Assembly: GCA_938030095.1 (NCBI GenBank)
Contig: CALHGK010000004.1
Coordinates: 101,194 to 165,193 of the forward strand
Direction: 5' to 3'
DNA length: 64,000 nt
Source of the DNA: an uncultured Candidatus Saccharibacteria bacterium
GTDB lineage: Bacteria; Patescibacteriota; Saccharimonadia; Saccharimonadales; Saccharimonadaceae
Shown here: one piece after another, positions 1-8,959 of the stretch
How the letters are laid out: each line of letters opens with the position of its first letter
How positions within the stretch are numbered: position 1 is the stretch's first letter
Position numbers and translations under genes: made by a program
The notes under the pieces: generated by a model
What the model was told of the DNA's origin: nothing
Database searches by the model: none
Seen by the model: the letters and a program-made list of their open reading frames with translations, nothing else

Positions 1-1
1 G

Positions 2-292
2 CGCCGCGAGAGTGTGGAGCGAGTAACCAGTGTGCTCTTTGGTGGCAATGACCTATCGACACTGCGCGAGGAAGATCTTGACGCGCTGGCCAACGAGATC
101 CCCACCGTCTCGCCGCAATCAGTGGTGACCGCTCTGGTGGAGGCTGAGGTCTGCGCTAGCAATGGCGAAGCACGTCGCCTCATCAAAAATAATGCCATTA
201 GCCTTGATGGTGCAAAAATCACCAGTGATCAACCAGCGACGAGTCCAAGCTTGATCAAAAAGGGCAAGAACAGCTTTGTGCTCGTGCGATAG
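2..292 (+). CDS. tyrS: Tyrosyl-tRNA synthetase, C-terminal end (partial)
   Basis: Only the last 96 codons are inside the window; the reading frame is open from base 2. The visible part matches the C-terminal S4-like RNA-binding domain of bacterial TyrRS: a helix-turn segment (VTALVEAEVCASNGEARRLI) followed by the beta turn with SLDG and the terminal LIKKGKNSFVLVR strand. TyrRS charges tRNA-Tyr, and this domain holds the tRNA. The HIGH and KMSKS catalytic part would lie upstream. The GTG at 14 is an internal codon, not a start. Confidence 0.85.
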   Translation, partial: RRESVERVTSVLFGGNDLSTLREEDLDALANEIPTVSPQSVVTALVEAEVCASNGEARRLIKNNAISLDGAKITSDQPATSPSLIKKGKNSFVLVR

Positions 293-412
293 ACGGGTGT
301 TCTCGATGGCTATGCTCGGCAGAATGGTAGCAACCGATCATTCGATTATGTATTTGCCATATTTTATGGTATGATAATTGCACATTAATTAGCTACAAGA
401 GGAGAATTTGTC

Positions 413-1171
413 ATGAAAAAATTGATTGCATTTGATCTAGACGATACGTTAGCAGTAACGAAGTCACCCGTGAGCGACCGGATGGCGGCTCTGCTGGGGC
501 GTTTGCTGGAGAAGTATGATGTGTGTGTCATCACCGGTGGAGACTTCAAGCAGATCCAAAAGCAGGTGACTAGTCGCCTTGATGTGTCGCCCGAGCTGCT
601 GGGCAAGTTTCACGCTATGCCGACGTGTGGCACGCGCTATTACCGCTTCGACCCACAGGCGGGTGAATGGCAGCTGCAGTATGCCGAGGACTTGACGGAT
701 GAGCAAAAAGTGCAAATCGTGAGTGTGCTTGAGTCGACTGCACGGGAGATGGGGATCTGGTGTGAGCACCCAGCGGGTGAGATTATCGAGGATCGCCAGA
801 GCCAGATCACTATATCTGCCTTGGGTCAGCAGGCCACTCCTGAGGAAAAATATGCATGGGCAGAGAAATACAAGGATATCCGGCCAATCTACCGCGACAA
901 AGTGGCGGCACAACTGCCTGGCCTCGAAGTGCGCATTGGTGGCACCACTAGCACCGATATCACCCGCCCTGGCATCGACAAAGCCTATGGCATGAAGAAG
1001 CTGCTTGAAGCTAATGGCTTAGAGAAAAGTGAAGTCCTCTTCTTTGGTGATAAGATCGAAGAAGGCGGCAACGACTACCCAGTCCGCGCGATGGGCATCG
1101 ACAGCATTGCCGTCAATGGCTGGGAAACAACTGCCTATGCTCTAGATGGGGTTTTGGGCGTAACGGAGTAA
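413..1171 (+). CDS. HAD-superfamily phosphatase, phosphomannomutase-like
   Basis: A 252-residue HAD hydrolase. Motif I is at residues 6-13 (AFDLDDTL: Asp nucleophile plus acid/base Asp). Motif II is ITGG near residue 41. The C-terminal motif (FFGDKIEEGGNDYPV) resembles the GDK-x-GGND signature of eukaryotic-type phosphomannomutases more than the usual Cof-type GDxxND. The likely role is sugar-phosphate mutase or phosphatase chemistry; the substrate cannot be read from sequence. A GAGGAG ribosome site lies 9 nt before ATG 413, with a TATGAT -10 at 370-375. A strong hairpin follows, so it is probably monocistronic. Confidence 0.8.
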   Translation: MKKLIAFDLDDTLAVTKSPVSDRMAALLGRLLEKYDVCVITGGDFKQIQKQVTSRLDVSPELLGKFHAMPTCGTRYYRFDPQAGEWQLQYAEDLTDEQKVQIVSVLESTAREMGIWCEHPAGEIIEDRQSQITISALGQQATPEEKYAWAEKYKDIRPIYRDKVAAQLPGLEVRIGGTTSTDITRPGIDKAYGMKKLLEANGLEKSEVLFFGDKIEEGGNDYPVRAMGIDSIAVNGWETTAYALDGVLGVTE

Positions 1172-1222
1172 AAACCTTTACTTTCATACACTGACCAAAA
1201 GAGCGAAAACTTGCGGTATATA

Positions 1223-1252
1223 AAATACTCACCTAGTAGGGTGAGTATTTTT
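1223..1252. terminator. Bidirectional intrinsic terminator
   Basis: An 11-bp perfect stem (AAATACTCACC / GGTGAGTATTT) with a 6-nt loop and a T run lies between the convergent HAD and CYTH genes. The A run on the other side lets it work in both directions. Confidence 0.85.
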
Positions 1253-1270
1253 ATAGTGAGTGCCGAATAA

Positions 1271-1807
1271 CTAGGACAACTCTTTATTAAGCTTCTTATA
1301 ACAAAACCGCGCAAGCTCTGGCGCAATGGCGCTGTATGTCTTGCCGGCGAGCAGACCTCCAGCGATGAAATCCTCCTGTGTGACGTCGGCAAGGGCAATG
1401 CTTGGTGGAGTAAAATCATCCTTCTCGGCTTCTGTATCAAACTCAAAATCTATCAGCACAAGCCCAGCCAGATCCTCGATAAATATATCAATTTCGGCGA
1501 GTGTGCCATCGATCACGACGCGGTAGCGGTCCTTTGCAACGCGCTTTGCGCTGCAATGTGAGAGTGCTGCGAATTCTTCCTCTGTCAAAGGGATGGTTTG
1601 CTCAATGTGCTCGGACGCATAACCTGCTGCAACGGAGGTCTTCTTGGTGATTTCATATGTTTTGCCGTTTTATCTGAGCCGAAGGTGAGAATGCGCTGGC
1701 GTGTCTGGGATATAAATATCAACAATGCGAGTTGGCTTGGTTGTTTTGATTTCTTGCGGCAGCTTTTTTGCGAGGAATGTGCGCTCTCGTTCTAACTGTT
1801 GACTCAT
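1271..1807 (-). pseudogene. CYTH-domain triphosphatase-like gene, interrupted by in-frame TAA
   Basis: Read from ATG 1807 (SD AAAGGAG 12 nt after a TATACT -10), the frame gives a 178-codon CYTH protein. It has an ERERTF start (a weak version of the ExExK metal/triphosphate motif), then LRLR, NGKTYEITKK, an acidic strand with FEFDTEAE and the C-terminal helix AGKTYSAIAPEL. One TAA at 1672-1670 interrupts the frame exactly between LRLR and NGK, where the family needs a sense codon. Upstream and downstream are in the same frame, so a single substitution explains it. CYTH enzymes hydrolyse or cyclise triphosphates (ThTPase, PPPase or class IV adenylate cyclase). It is either a recent pseudogene or a base-call error. 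An internal TTG at 1588 could only restart a C-terminal fragment. Confidence 0.78.
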
Positions 1808-1994
1808 TGCTTCTCCTTTAGTATATCAATAAGTTTAAGTTTATTATCTTGCTTGTTTCGTCTGTTAGGGCTATCAAGCATTCATTACGCTCAATAGATT
1901 TTATTCTTAGTGTAAGATTATATTTGAGAAATAGAACACTTCTATAGAATTCTTGAGGAAGGATGCAAAAAAGAAAGCTCCATGCTCCAAATTA

Positions 1995-2020
1995 TAAAAA
2001 AGTGCCGCAAGAAACGGCAA
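1995..2020 (-). terminator. Terminator of tRNA-Leu(TAG)
   Basis: On the minus strand a TGCCG/CGGCA stem with a 7-nt loop is followed by six T residues, about 20 nt downstream of the tRNA 3' end. Confidence 0.7.
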
Positions 2021-2040
2021 CAAAACAAACCCATGATAGT

Positions 2041-2127
2041 TGGTGCGGATGAAAGGACTTGAACCTTCACGCCACGAGGGCACATGCTCCTAAGGCATGC
2101 GTGTCTACCAATTCCACCACATCCGCA
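2041..2127 (-). tRNA. tRNA-Leu(TAG)
   Basis: A class II tRNA with acceptor TGCGGAT/ATCCGCA, D-arm GGTAGACACGC, a 7-nt anticodon loop CTTAGGA (anticodon TAG), a long variable arm, T-arm GGTTCAAGTCC and an encoded 3' CCA (2043-2041). Confidence 0.95.
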
Positions 2128-2169
2128 TAACAAGGCTATTATACCAAATGAGCTGGTGTATCTGCAACC

Positions 2170-2724
2170 TTAGCTGCGTCCATCAGCTCGGCGGAAAAAG
2201 GTGAGGTGTGCGTTTCCATAACTACGATTGTCCACCACAACAATGTCGTTTGCTAATTTTGGCCCCTCACCTATTCCTGTATGTGATAATACCATAAATC
2301 CGCCTGGTTTGAGAAGGGCAAAAAGTCGGCTAACTGTTGTAAGCTGGAGATCGTGGTAAGGTGGGTCGGCAAAGATGATATCGAACACTTCGCCATCGTA
2401 CGTATCAAGCCATGGGCTGACGCCAGCTTTGACTGCAGTAGCGGATGGATCAGCACCGAGCGCTGCGATATTTTTACAGAGGATGGTAAAGGCGAGGCGA
2501 TCACGCTCGACAAACACTGCCTGGCACGCTCCACGGCTCAACGCCTCTAGACCAACGGCACCAGTGCCAGCAAAGGCATCGAGGACGCGGGCATCCTGCA
2601 CTGCATCGCCGAGCGAATTAAACAGCGCGTTGCGCACTCGCTCGCCCATTGGATGGGTACGGCGATTATCTGGTGCATCGAGCCAGCGCCCGCCATAGCG
2701 CCCAGCAATTACTCGGACTTTCAT
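2170..2724 (-). CDS. rsmD: 16S rRNA (guanine966-N2)-methyltransferase RsmD
   Basis: A 184-residue SAM-dependent methyltransferase. It has an N-terminal RVIAGRYGGRWL segment, the THPMGERVRNALFN motif typical of RsmD, SAM motif I DAFAGTGAVGLEALSRGA and the catalytic DPPY (FADPPYHDL). It methylates G966 of 16S rRNA in the 30S head. ATG 2724 is chosen because it overlaps the upstream gene's stop as ATGA (coupled translation) and begins at the conserved MKVRVIAGRYGG; a longer open frame to 2757 adds no conserved sequence. Confidence 0.9.
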   Translation of the reverse strand: MKVRVIAGRYGGRWLDAPDNRRTHPMGERVRNALFNSLGDAVQDARVLDAFAGTGAVGLEALSRGACQAVFVERDRLAFTILCKNIAALGADPSATAVKAGVSPWLDTYDGEVFDIIFADPPYHDLQLTTVSRLFALLKPGGFMVLSHTGIGEGPKLANDIVVVDNRSYGNAHLTFFRRADGRS

Positions 2725-3539
2725 GATGGGTAAGCCTCGCACAGTGCGCTGTACCATGCATAGGCAACGGTGCGGATGATCTCTGGGATGAGCTCATTGC
2801 GCGTCTGCAGAGCTAAGCCGGTTGTCCAGCCATTACGCCAGAACGTGTGATACATATCCAGTGCATACACCCGCTGCACTGCTCGCAAAAAGACCGCCTC
2901 CAGGCCAAGCTGCTCTGCCTCAGCTACCCACTCGGGCGATGGGCAGGTGTCGGCAAAACGGGCAGTGCGCATCGAGGCGGCCACGCCAAGCTCGAAGAGG
3001 ATATGCGTTGCAAAGACGCCTTTCGCTCCCCAGTATTCCCAGTTTTTGTTGATAGTATCGAGCCCCGTCGTCCCATGGATGAAATTCTTATCTAAGACGG
3101 TAAGACGCTCCTCTTTGGGGTGACCCCAGAGCTCCTCGATTTTATCGCTTAGCGGGTAGTGATGGGCCGGCGTGAGGCCGTCAACAATGGCGTGCGACAT
3201 CCAGGCTGCCTCAAAGGCGGCGCGCACTGTGTTGTCTTGGCGTAGTGCCTGGACAAGATTGTAGTGATGATCGAGAATCATAACAACGAGGTCACGGTCG
3301 TCTGGCTTGGTGGGGTCGATATAGTGCCAGGGCTCATCCACGCTGGGGCTTTTGCGTTTGATGCCATCGGGGCCATTATTACCCTCGAAATGGAGGATAT
3401 CGCGCGAGCTCGGGAAGTGGAGAATGGCGACATGGTGGCTGCACATCTGACCAAGGTCGCGCCGTGCGAGCTGGTCGATTCGCTGATGAACACCAACCAA
3501 GTGCCCCGACTGGTCTCGAAAGGTTGTTCCACTGTACAT
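2721..3539 (-). CDS. Zinc-dependent phospholipase C-like protein
   Basis: A 272-residue protein with scattered His/Asp residues in the order expected of the Zn-dependent phospholipase C / S1-P1 fold: HLVGVHQRID near the N-terminus, a WHYIDP segment, LDHHYN, then the helix AWMSHAIVDGLTPAHHYP. No signal peptide is visible, so unlike secreted PLCs it may act in the cytoplasm. ATG 3539 starts 9 nt after a TATACT -10. It is coupled by ATGA overlap to rsmD. The substrate is unknown; the family call rests on the His pattern. Confidence 0.6.
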   Translation of the reverse strand: MYSGTTFRDQSGHLVGVHQRIDQLARRDLGQMCSHHVAILHFPSSRDILHFEGNNGPDGIKRKSPSVDEPWHYIDPTKPDDRDLVVMILDHHYNLVQALRQDNTVRAAFEAAWMSHAIVDGLTPAHHYPLSDKIEELWGHPKEERLTVLDKNFIHGTTGLDTINKNWEYWGAKGVFATHILFELGVAASMRTARFADTCPSPEWVAEAEQLGLEAVFLRAVQRVYALDMYHTFWRNGWTTGLALQTRNELIPEIIRTVAYAWYSALCEAYPS

Positions 3540-3685
3540 ATCTCATATAGTATAGCAGATTTTGGCGTGGCTGAATCGTTACTATGGATGTGTTTTGTTG
3601 AGATTATCGAGCCCTGCAGGGCTAAATGGGCAAGGATAGAGAAAATGAAATAAGCAGCATTATGAATAGGCAAGATTATCCTAGC

Positions 3686-5716
3686 TTAATTGAGTGTCGT
3701 GAGTCGTTGGTTGCGCTGCACGGCTGCCTGGAGCTCTGGGTAGTGGTCGAGCGAATCGCTACTGGCAATAAAGGCCTGCGCTGCTTTTTGGGTGCGGGCG
3801 ATTGCCTTGCTGTCGGCCAGGCTCGCAATGCGCAGATTGAGCGCGCCATGCTGAGCTTTGCCGTAAATTTCGCCTGGGCCGCGGAGCTGCATGTCGACTT
3901 CTGCTAAGTGAAAGCCGTCGCTAGAAGCCTTCACCTCGCGCAGACGCTGGCTCGGCCTACTGTGGTTATTAAGCAAAAGATAGCAGTAACTCTGGCGCGT
4001 GCCACGCCCCACTCGGCCACGCAGCTGATGGAGCTGAGCAAGGCCAAACCGCTCGGCATCCTCAATCATCATTACTGTCGCATTTGGCACATCAACACCG
4101 ACTTCTACCACTGTTGTGCTGACGAGAATATCATACGCATGCTGGTAAAACTCCTGCATTACTCGTTCTTTGTCAGCAGGCTTCATCTTGCCATGAAGCA
4201 AACCAATTCGCCACCGGCCTAAGGTGCTGCTCTTGAGGTGGCGCACGGTTGCCTCAACGCTGCGTGCGTCGTTATCGGGGTTGTCATCGATGAGGCTGCA
4301 GACGACGTAGGCTTGACTGCCAGCCTCGAGCTCCTCCGTGACGCGTTGGTATAGGGCTGGGCGCGAGGCGGGAGAAATAATTTTGGTGATGATCGGCTGG
4401 CGACCGGCAGGGCGCTGGCTAATGATGCTAATATCGAGCTCGCCATAGACGGTCAGGGCAAGGCTACGGGGGATTGGTGTCGCTGTCATAGCAAGCAGGT
4501 GTGGCATATGGCCGGATTTATCAAGGAGCTTCTGGCGCTGCATCACGCCAAAGCGATGCTGCTCGTCGATGACAACAAAGCCAAGCCGCGCAAAATTCAC
4601 CGAGTCTTGGATGAGTGCATGCGTCCCCACTACGATATCTACCTCGCCATGTGCAATTTGCTGCACAAGCTCACTACGTATAGCACCGGTTACGCTGCCA
4701 GTCAGCAGCCCAACTTTGACGCCGAAGGGCGCAAGTAATGCATCGAGCGTGGCGGCGTGCTGACGGGCAAGAATCTCTGTCGGTGCCATCAAGGCGGTCT
4801 GGTAGCCGGCGCTAGCTGCTTGGCGAGCGGCCAGGCCAGCGACCACTGTTTTGCCACTACCCACGTCACCTTGGAGGAGGCGATTCATTGGTGTACTACG
4901 CTGAAAGTCTTGCAGGATATCCCAGGCTGCGCGGCGTTGATCGTCTGTGAGAGTAAAGGGTAGAGCACTCACAAATGATTTTACAATAGCTTGCTCAAAC
5001 GGTATGACATAGCCTTGGAGCTGAGCGTGCGCCTGGCGATTGAGCTGACTAGCAAGCAGTAAGCTAAAGAGTTCCTCAAAGGCAAAGCGCTGGCGTGCTC
5101 TTGCGACATCCTCTGATGTGGTAGGGAAATGTATCGCAAGCAGCGCCTCGCTCCGGCTCATTAAGCCTTCCCGTGCGACAATCTGCGGAGGGAGTGTCTC
5201 GGGTAGCATTGTGATCAGTGGTCGTAGTTCAATGAGCAATTTGCGTACCAGCTGGCTCTTGAGGCCGTGCACTGCGTGGTAGATGGGCAGCAGGTTGGTG
5301 CCATGTTGGACAAGCTCTTTGACACGCTCGGCACTTGGGTTGGTGAGCTGGTAGCGGCCATTCTTATACTCAAATTGTCCCCGAAAGTAACATTCATCCC
5401 CACTCGCGAGCTGCTGTACTCGATACGGCTGGTTAAACCACACGGCGTTGAGCTTGCCCGAGCTATCTGCCAGTACTGCTGTGGTAATGCGGAGACCACG
5501 CCGCACCGTGCGCGTGCTGATTGATTCGCAGCGCGCCGTGATCGTCACATTGCCTGGTGTCAGTGTTGCGATTGAGCTCGCCGCAGTAAAATCATCGTGC
5601 TTGCGTGGCAAAAACATAATGAGATCATTGACAGTCAAGAGCCCAGCCTGAGCCAGTTGCTCAGCTGTTTTTGGCCCAACGCCTTTGATCTGAGAGAGCT
5701 GTGTCGATAAGTTCAC
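3686..5716 (-). CDS. recG: ATP-dependent DNA helicase RecG
   Basis: A 676-residue superfamily 2 helicase that remodels stalled forks and Holliday junctions. It has the N-terminal wedge with IKGVGPKTAEQL and FLPRKHDD, an OB fold, Walker A LLQGDVGSGKT, motif II VIDEQHRFGV (DEQH), motif III TATPIPRSLAL and motif VI HQLRGRVGRG. GTG 5716 is preferred over the longer frame (to 5743): the protein then begins NLSTQLSQIKGVG, and a TACAAT -10 (5728-5723) ends exactly 6 nt before the GTG. The transcript is therefore probably leaderless and cannot include the upstream codons. It diverges from the FAD oxidoreductase gene. Confidence 0.93.
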   Translation of the reverse strand: MNLSTQLSQIKGVGPKTAEQLAQAGLLTVNDLIMFLPRKHDDFTAASSIATLTPGNVTITARCESISTRTVRRGLRITTAVLADSSGKLNAVWFNQPYRVQQLASGDECYFRGQFEYKNGRYQLTNPSAERVKELVQHGTNLLPIYHAVHGLKSQLVRKLLIELRPLITMLPETLPPQIVAREGLMSRSEALLAIHFPTTSEDVARARQRFAFEELFSLLLASQLNRQAHAQLQGYVIPFEQAIVKSFVSALPFTLTDDQRRAAWDILQDFQRSTPMNRLLQGDVGSGKTVVAGLAARQAASAGYQTALMAPTEILARQHAATLDALLAPFGVKVGLLTGSVTGAIRSELVQQIAHGEVDIVVGTHALIQDSVNFARLGFVVIDEQHRFGVMQRQKLLDKSGHMPHLLAMTATPIPRSLALTVYGELDISIISQRPAGRQPIITKIISPASRPALYQRVTEELEAGSQAYVVCSLIDDNPDNDARSVEATVRHLKSSTLGRWRIGLLHGKMKPADKERVMQEFYQHAYDILVSTTVVEVGVDVPNATVMMIEDAERFGLAQLHQLRGRVGRGTRQSYCYLLLNNHSRPSQRLREVKASSDGFHLAEVDMQLRGPGEIYGKAQHGALNLRIASLADSKAIARTQKAAQAFIASSDSLDHYPELQAAVQRNQRLTTLN

Positions 5717-5791
5717 ATTTTTATTGTACCGCACCTGGTGCAAATGCGCTGCCCTGTGCTATAGTATAAGCAGTAAGCTAACGGGGGAAAT

Positions 5792-7390
5792 GTGAGTAAA
5801 ATTGCAAATTATTTACGCAGTCATATTGCCGGGTCTGTTTCGACTCGGGCCGATTGGCGTGCGTCAGTCAGTGCAGATGCCGGTATTCTAGCCGCAACGC
5901 CAGAACTCGTGGTGGCGCCGCGCGTTGTGAGTGATATTCGCAAGATTACCCGTTTTGCCTGGCAAATGGCTGAGAAGGGCCACACTATACCAGTTGTCAC
6001 ACGCGGCGCTGGCTGTGGTGCGCTGGGTGGTGCCGTGGGCCAGGGGATACTGCTCGATACAACAGCTCTCGACACGATCTTTGAATATGATGGCAAATCG
6101 CAGCGGGTTCGCGTCCAGCCAGGTGTACCAGCACGCAGTGTAGCGGCAGCACTGAGCATGCATGGTGCTGGTGTTGGGCCACTGACTGGCCAGCGAGGTA
6201 CAGTTGGTGGAGTTATTGCAGCTGGTGCACGCGGGACGCTCCTCAGCCGAGCGACCGATCCAGCTGAAGCGATTGATCAGATCGAGGTTGTACTCGCCAA
6301 CGGTGACGTTATGCAGACAGAGCGTCTCTCGCGGCGTGAGCTCAGCCGGCGCAAGGGTTTGCCTGGGTTTGAAGGGGATATTTATCGTCGTGTCGATGCG
6401 ATTATTACTGATAATGCAGCGCTGATCGAGCAGATTAACCCCAATGATACGTCTGGTTATAGTGGTATTGCGCGGGTTAAGCAACCGGACGGGACGTTTG
6501 ACCTTGGGCCGCTCTTTGTGGGGAGCGAGGGAACGCTAGGGATCATTGATGAGCTTATTCTCAAGACAGAATTCTTTAGCTTTCGCAAGACAATGGCAGC
6601 TCTGGTATTTCGGAATAGTAGCGAGGCTCAGGCTGCGATTGATGATATTGACGCACTCCAACCAGCGCAGCTTAGCTATCTCGACGCAGCGATTTTTGAG
6701 CAGCTCCGCCGCGATGGCAAGAAGTATGCTTTTTATGAGGAAGCTGCCCAGCAGTTTACGCCGCAGGCAGTTTTGCTCGTGACACTCGATGACTTTAACA
6801 CTCGGACACGTGCTCGCAAACAGGCCAAGCTTGAGCAGCTGCAATCTGTGGGTGAGACGGTCGTCACTATCGCTGAAGATGACAGTGATGAAGATGTAGC
6901 GGCAGGGTTTGCTGCGCTCGATCAGTATCGCTGGCCCGATGCCGCGCATATTGGGGCACCGCGCTTGTTTGAGGGGTTTTATGTGCCGCCGCAGCGCTTC
7001 GAAGAATTTGCTCGGGCGCTCATGCCGCTTGCTCGGGCGTTGCAGTTGCCGCTACCTCTTGCTGGCTACCCTAGCTTGAATCTCTACGGCGTCTATCCGC
7101 GCCTCTCGCTCCGCAAGGTGAGTGATAAGCAAAAGATTTTTAAGCTCTACGACGAGCTTACTAAGCTGCTTGCGCTATATGATGGCCATTTGGTGATGAG
7201 CGGTGGTGAGGGCCGGCTCAAAACGCGCTTCGTCCGTGCTACGCAAAACCCAGACCTTACAGCTCTCTATCAGCAAATCAAGCAGCTCTTCGACCCTCAC
7301 GGCATTCTTAATCCTGGTACAAAAACCACCCTGCAGGCCCGCACCATTACTGCAATGCTACGCAATGAATATACGGTGGATTGGCGATAA
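5792..7390 (+). CDS. FAD-binding oxidoreductase (GlcD/FAD_binding_4 type)
   Basis: A 532-residue flavoprotein. The PCMH-type FAD domain (about residues 35-250) shows VTRGAGCGALGG, GVPARSVAAAL and the GTVGGVIAAGARGT FAD loop, plus LFVGSEGTLGII. The C-terminal cap ends with LFDPHGILNPGTK, as in glycolate/lactate oxidases. It lacks an iron-sulphur domain, so it probably needs a separate electron acceptor. The substrate (a 2-hydroxy acid or similar) is not determinable. It starts at GTG with GGGGGA 4 nt upstream; a TATAGT -10 lies at 5760-5765. Confidence 0.8.
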   Translation: MSKIANYLRSHIAGSVSTRADWRASVSADAGILAATPELVVAPRVVSDIRKITRFAWQMAEKGHTIPVVTRGAGCGALGGAVGQGILLDTTALDTIFEYDGKSQRVRVQPGVPARSVAAALSMHGAGVGPLTGQRGTVGGVIAAGARGTLLSRATDPAEAIDQIEVVLANGDVMQTERLSRRELSRRKGLPGFEGDIYRRVDAIITDNAALIEQINPNDTSGYSGIARVKQPDGTFDLGPLFVGSEGTLGIIDELILKTEFFSFRKTMAALVFRNSSEAQAAIDDIDALQPAQLSYLDAAIFEQLRRDGKKYAFYEEAAQQFTPQAVLLVTLDDFNTRTRARKQAKLEQLQSVGETVVTIAEDDSDEDVAAGFAALDQYRWPDAAHIGAPRLFEGFYVPPQRFEEFARALMPLARALQLPLPLAGYPSLNLYGVYPRLSLRKVSDKQKIFKLYDELTKLLALYDGHLVMSGGEGRLKTRFVRATQNPDLTALYQQIKQLFDPHGILNPGTKTTLQARTITAMLRNEYTVDWR

Positions 7391-7481
7391 AACTTTGTAG
7401 AGGGAAGCATGCTTGCTATTTGTGGCAATTGATTTCTTTGCCATACCTCAATAAAATGGAGGAAGAAAGAGGATAGTGAAT

Positions 7482-8911
7482 ATGAGTGTCGATCAACGAA
7501 TAGTATCCCGTAACCCCGCCACCAACGAACCGATCTGGTCTGGAAGTCTTGCGGATGACGCTGCGATCGCACAGGCTGTTTCTGTCGCAACGCGTGCACA
7601 GCACACATGGGAAGCGACACCGCTTGATGCGCGCAAAGACATTATCCGTGCCTTTGCCGATCAAGTAACGACACATAGCGAAGATGCTGCACGCATTATT
7701 TCGCAGGATAATGGCAAACCACTCTGGGAAGCGCGCACCGAAGTCAAATCACTCGGTAATAAAGTACAGGCGGTCTTCGACGCCTATGATCAACGGGCTC
7801 AGACAGTTACGAAGCAAGTCAATGGACGCCAGTCGGTGACGCGTTATCGGCCTCATGGTGTTATGGCAGTGCTGGGGCCATACAACTTCCCAATGAGCAT
7901 GCCAAACAGCCATGTCATGCCTGCTCTTCTTGCTGGCAATACCGTCATTTTCAAACCAAGTGAGAAAGTGCCATATGCCGGTGAGTACTACGCGCAACTC
8001 TGGCAGCAGGCTGGACTGCCAGATGGGGTGCTTCAAGTTATTCATGGCGATGGAGACGTAGCGCAAAAACTTATTGCACACCCTCAAGTAAATGGTGTTC
8101 TTTTCATCGGTAGTCGAGCGGCTGGCGTGTCGATCGAAAAGCAGCTTGCCGGTGCACCAGACAAGATCTGCGCCCTCGAAATGGGTGGCATAGCCCACTT
8201 GTTATCTGGGACTATGATGATGTACGCATCGCGGTGCACATTGCGGTGCAGTCTGGTTATATTTCAAGCGGCCAACGCTGCTCATCGGCACGGCGGCTTA
8301 TCATCAATAGGGCGATTGCAGACGAATTTATTCCTGCACTTCGGCAAGCGGTTGAGAGCATTGTTGTTGGCAATCAGTTTGATACCAATCCAACGCCTTT
8401 CATGGGTCCGTTGGTTGACTATGGGGCGGTTCGTCATTTCTTTGATAAGTACCATGCCGCTGTCTCAGCTGGCGCACATGTTCTCGTTCCGGCCGAACCA
8501 ATCCCGACGCTTGGTGACAACTTTGTCAGTCCTGGGTTGATCGATGTCACTGGTGTGCCCTTGCCAGATGAAGAGATCTTTGGACCACTCCTTCAGGTGT
8601 CGACAGTGCAGACCCTGGCCGAAGCAATTACCCAAGCAAACGCAACACAGTTTGGTCTTGCTGCTGGCATTGTCACTCGCGAGCGTGCACAATACGAAGC
8701 ATTCTACCAGCAAACAAAGGCAGGCATCATTAACTGGAACCAGCCACTGACTGGTGCAACGACTGCGGCTCCATTTGGTGGAGCGAAGGCTAGTGGCAAC
8801 TACCGATCAGCTGGATTCCTGTCGGTTGACTACTGCTCATACCCATGCGCGTCAATTGAGGATGCGTCACCAGCAGTGCCGGCGACGTTACCGGCTGGGG
8901 TGGTGTATTAA
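7482..8911 (+). pseudogene. Aldehyde dehydrogenase (AstD-like), frameshifted
   Basis: Two overlapping frames together give one complete NAD(P)-dependent aldehyde dehydrogenase of about 475 residues. The first (to about 8189) holds the NPATNEPIW start, the cofactor loop GPYNFPMSMPN, KPSEKVP, FIGSRAAG and the catalytic Glu in ALEMGG. The second holds the Cys nucleophile in SGQRCSSARR, EEIFGPLLQV and APFGGAKASGN. At 8188-8192 the DNA reads GGCATAGCCCA where GGCAATAGCCCA (G-N-S-P) would keep the frame, so one A appears deleted. The order of motifs resembles succinylglutamate-semialdehyde dehydrogenase, but the substrate is uncertain. The site is a short A run, so a sequencing error is possible. 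SD AGAGGAT precedes ATG 7482. Confidence 0.82.
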
Positions 8912-8925
8912 ATAACTAAAGCGAG

Positions 8926-8953
8926 TTGACATAGATAGTAAATGGTGTATGAT
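8926..8953 (+). promoter_or_regulatory. Sigma70 promoter giving a leaderless mRNA
   Basis: Consensus -35 TTGACA (8926-8931), 16-bp spacer, -10 TATGAT (8948-8953), then 6 nt to ATG 8960. The predicted start site is the A of the ATG. This is the clearest example of the leaderless arrangement in the window. Confidence 0.85.
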
Positions 8954-8959
8954 AGTGCC

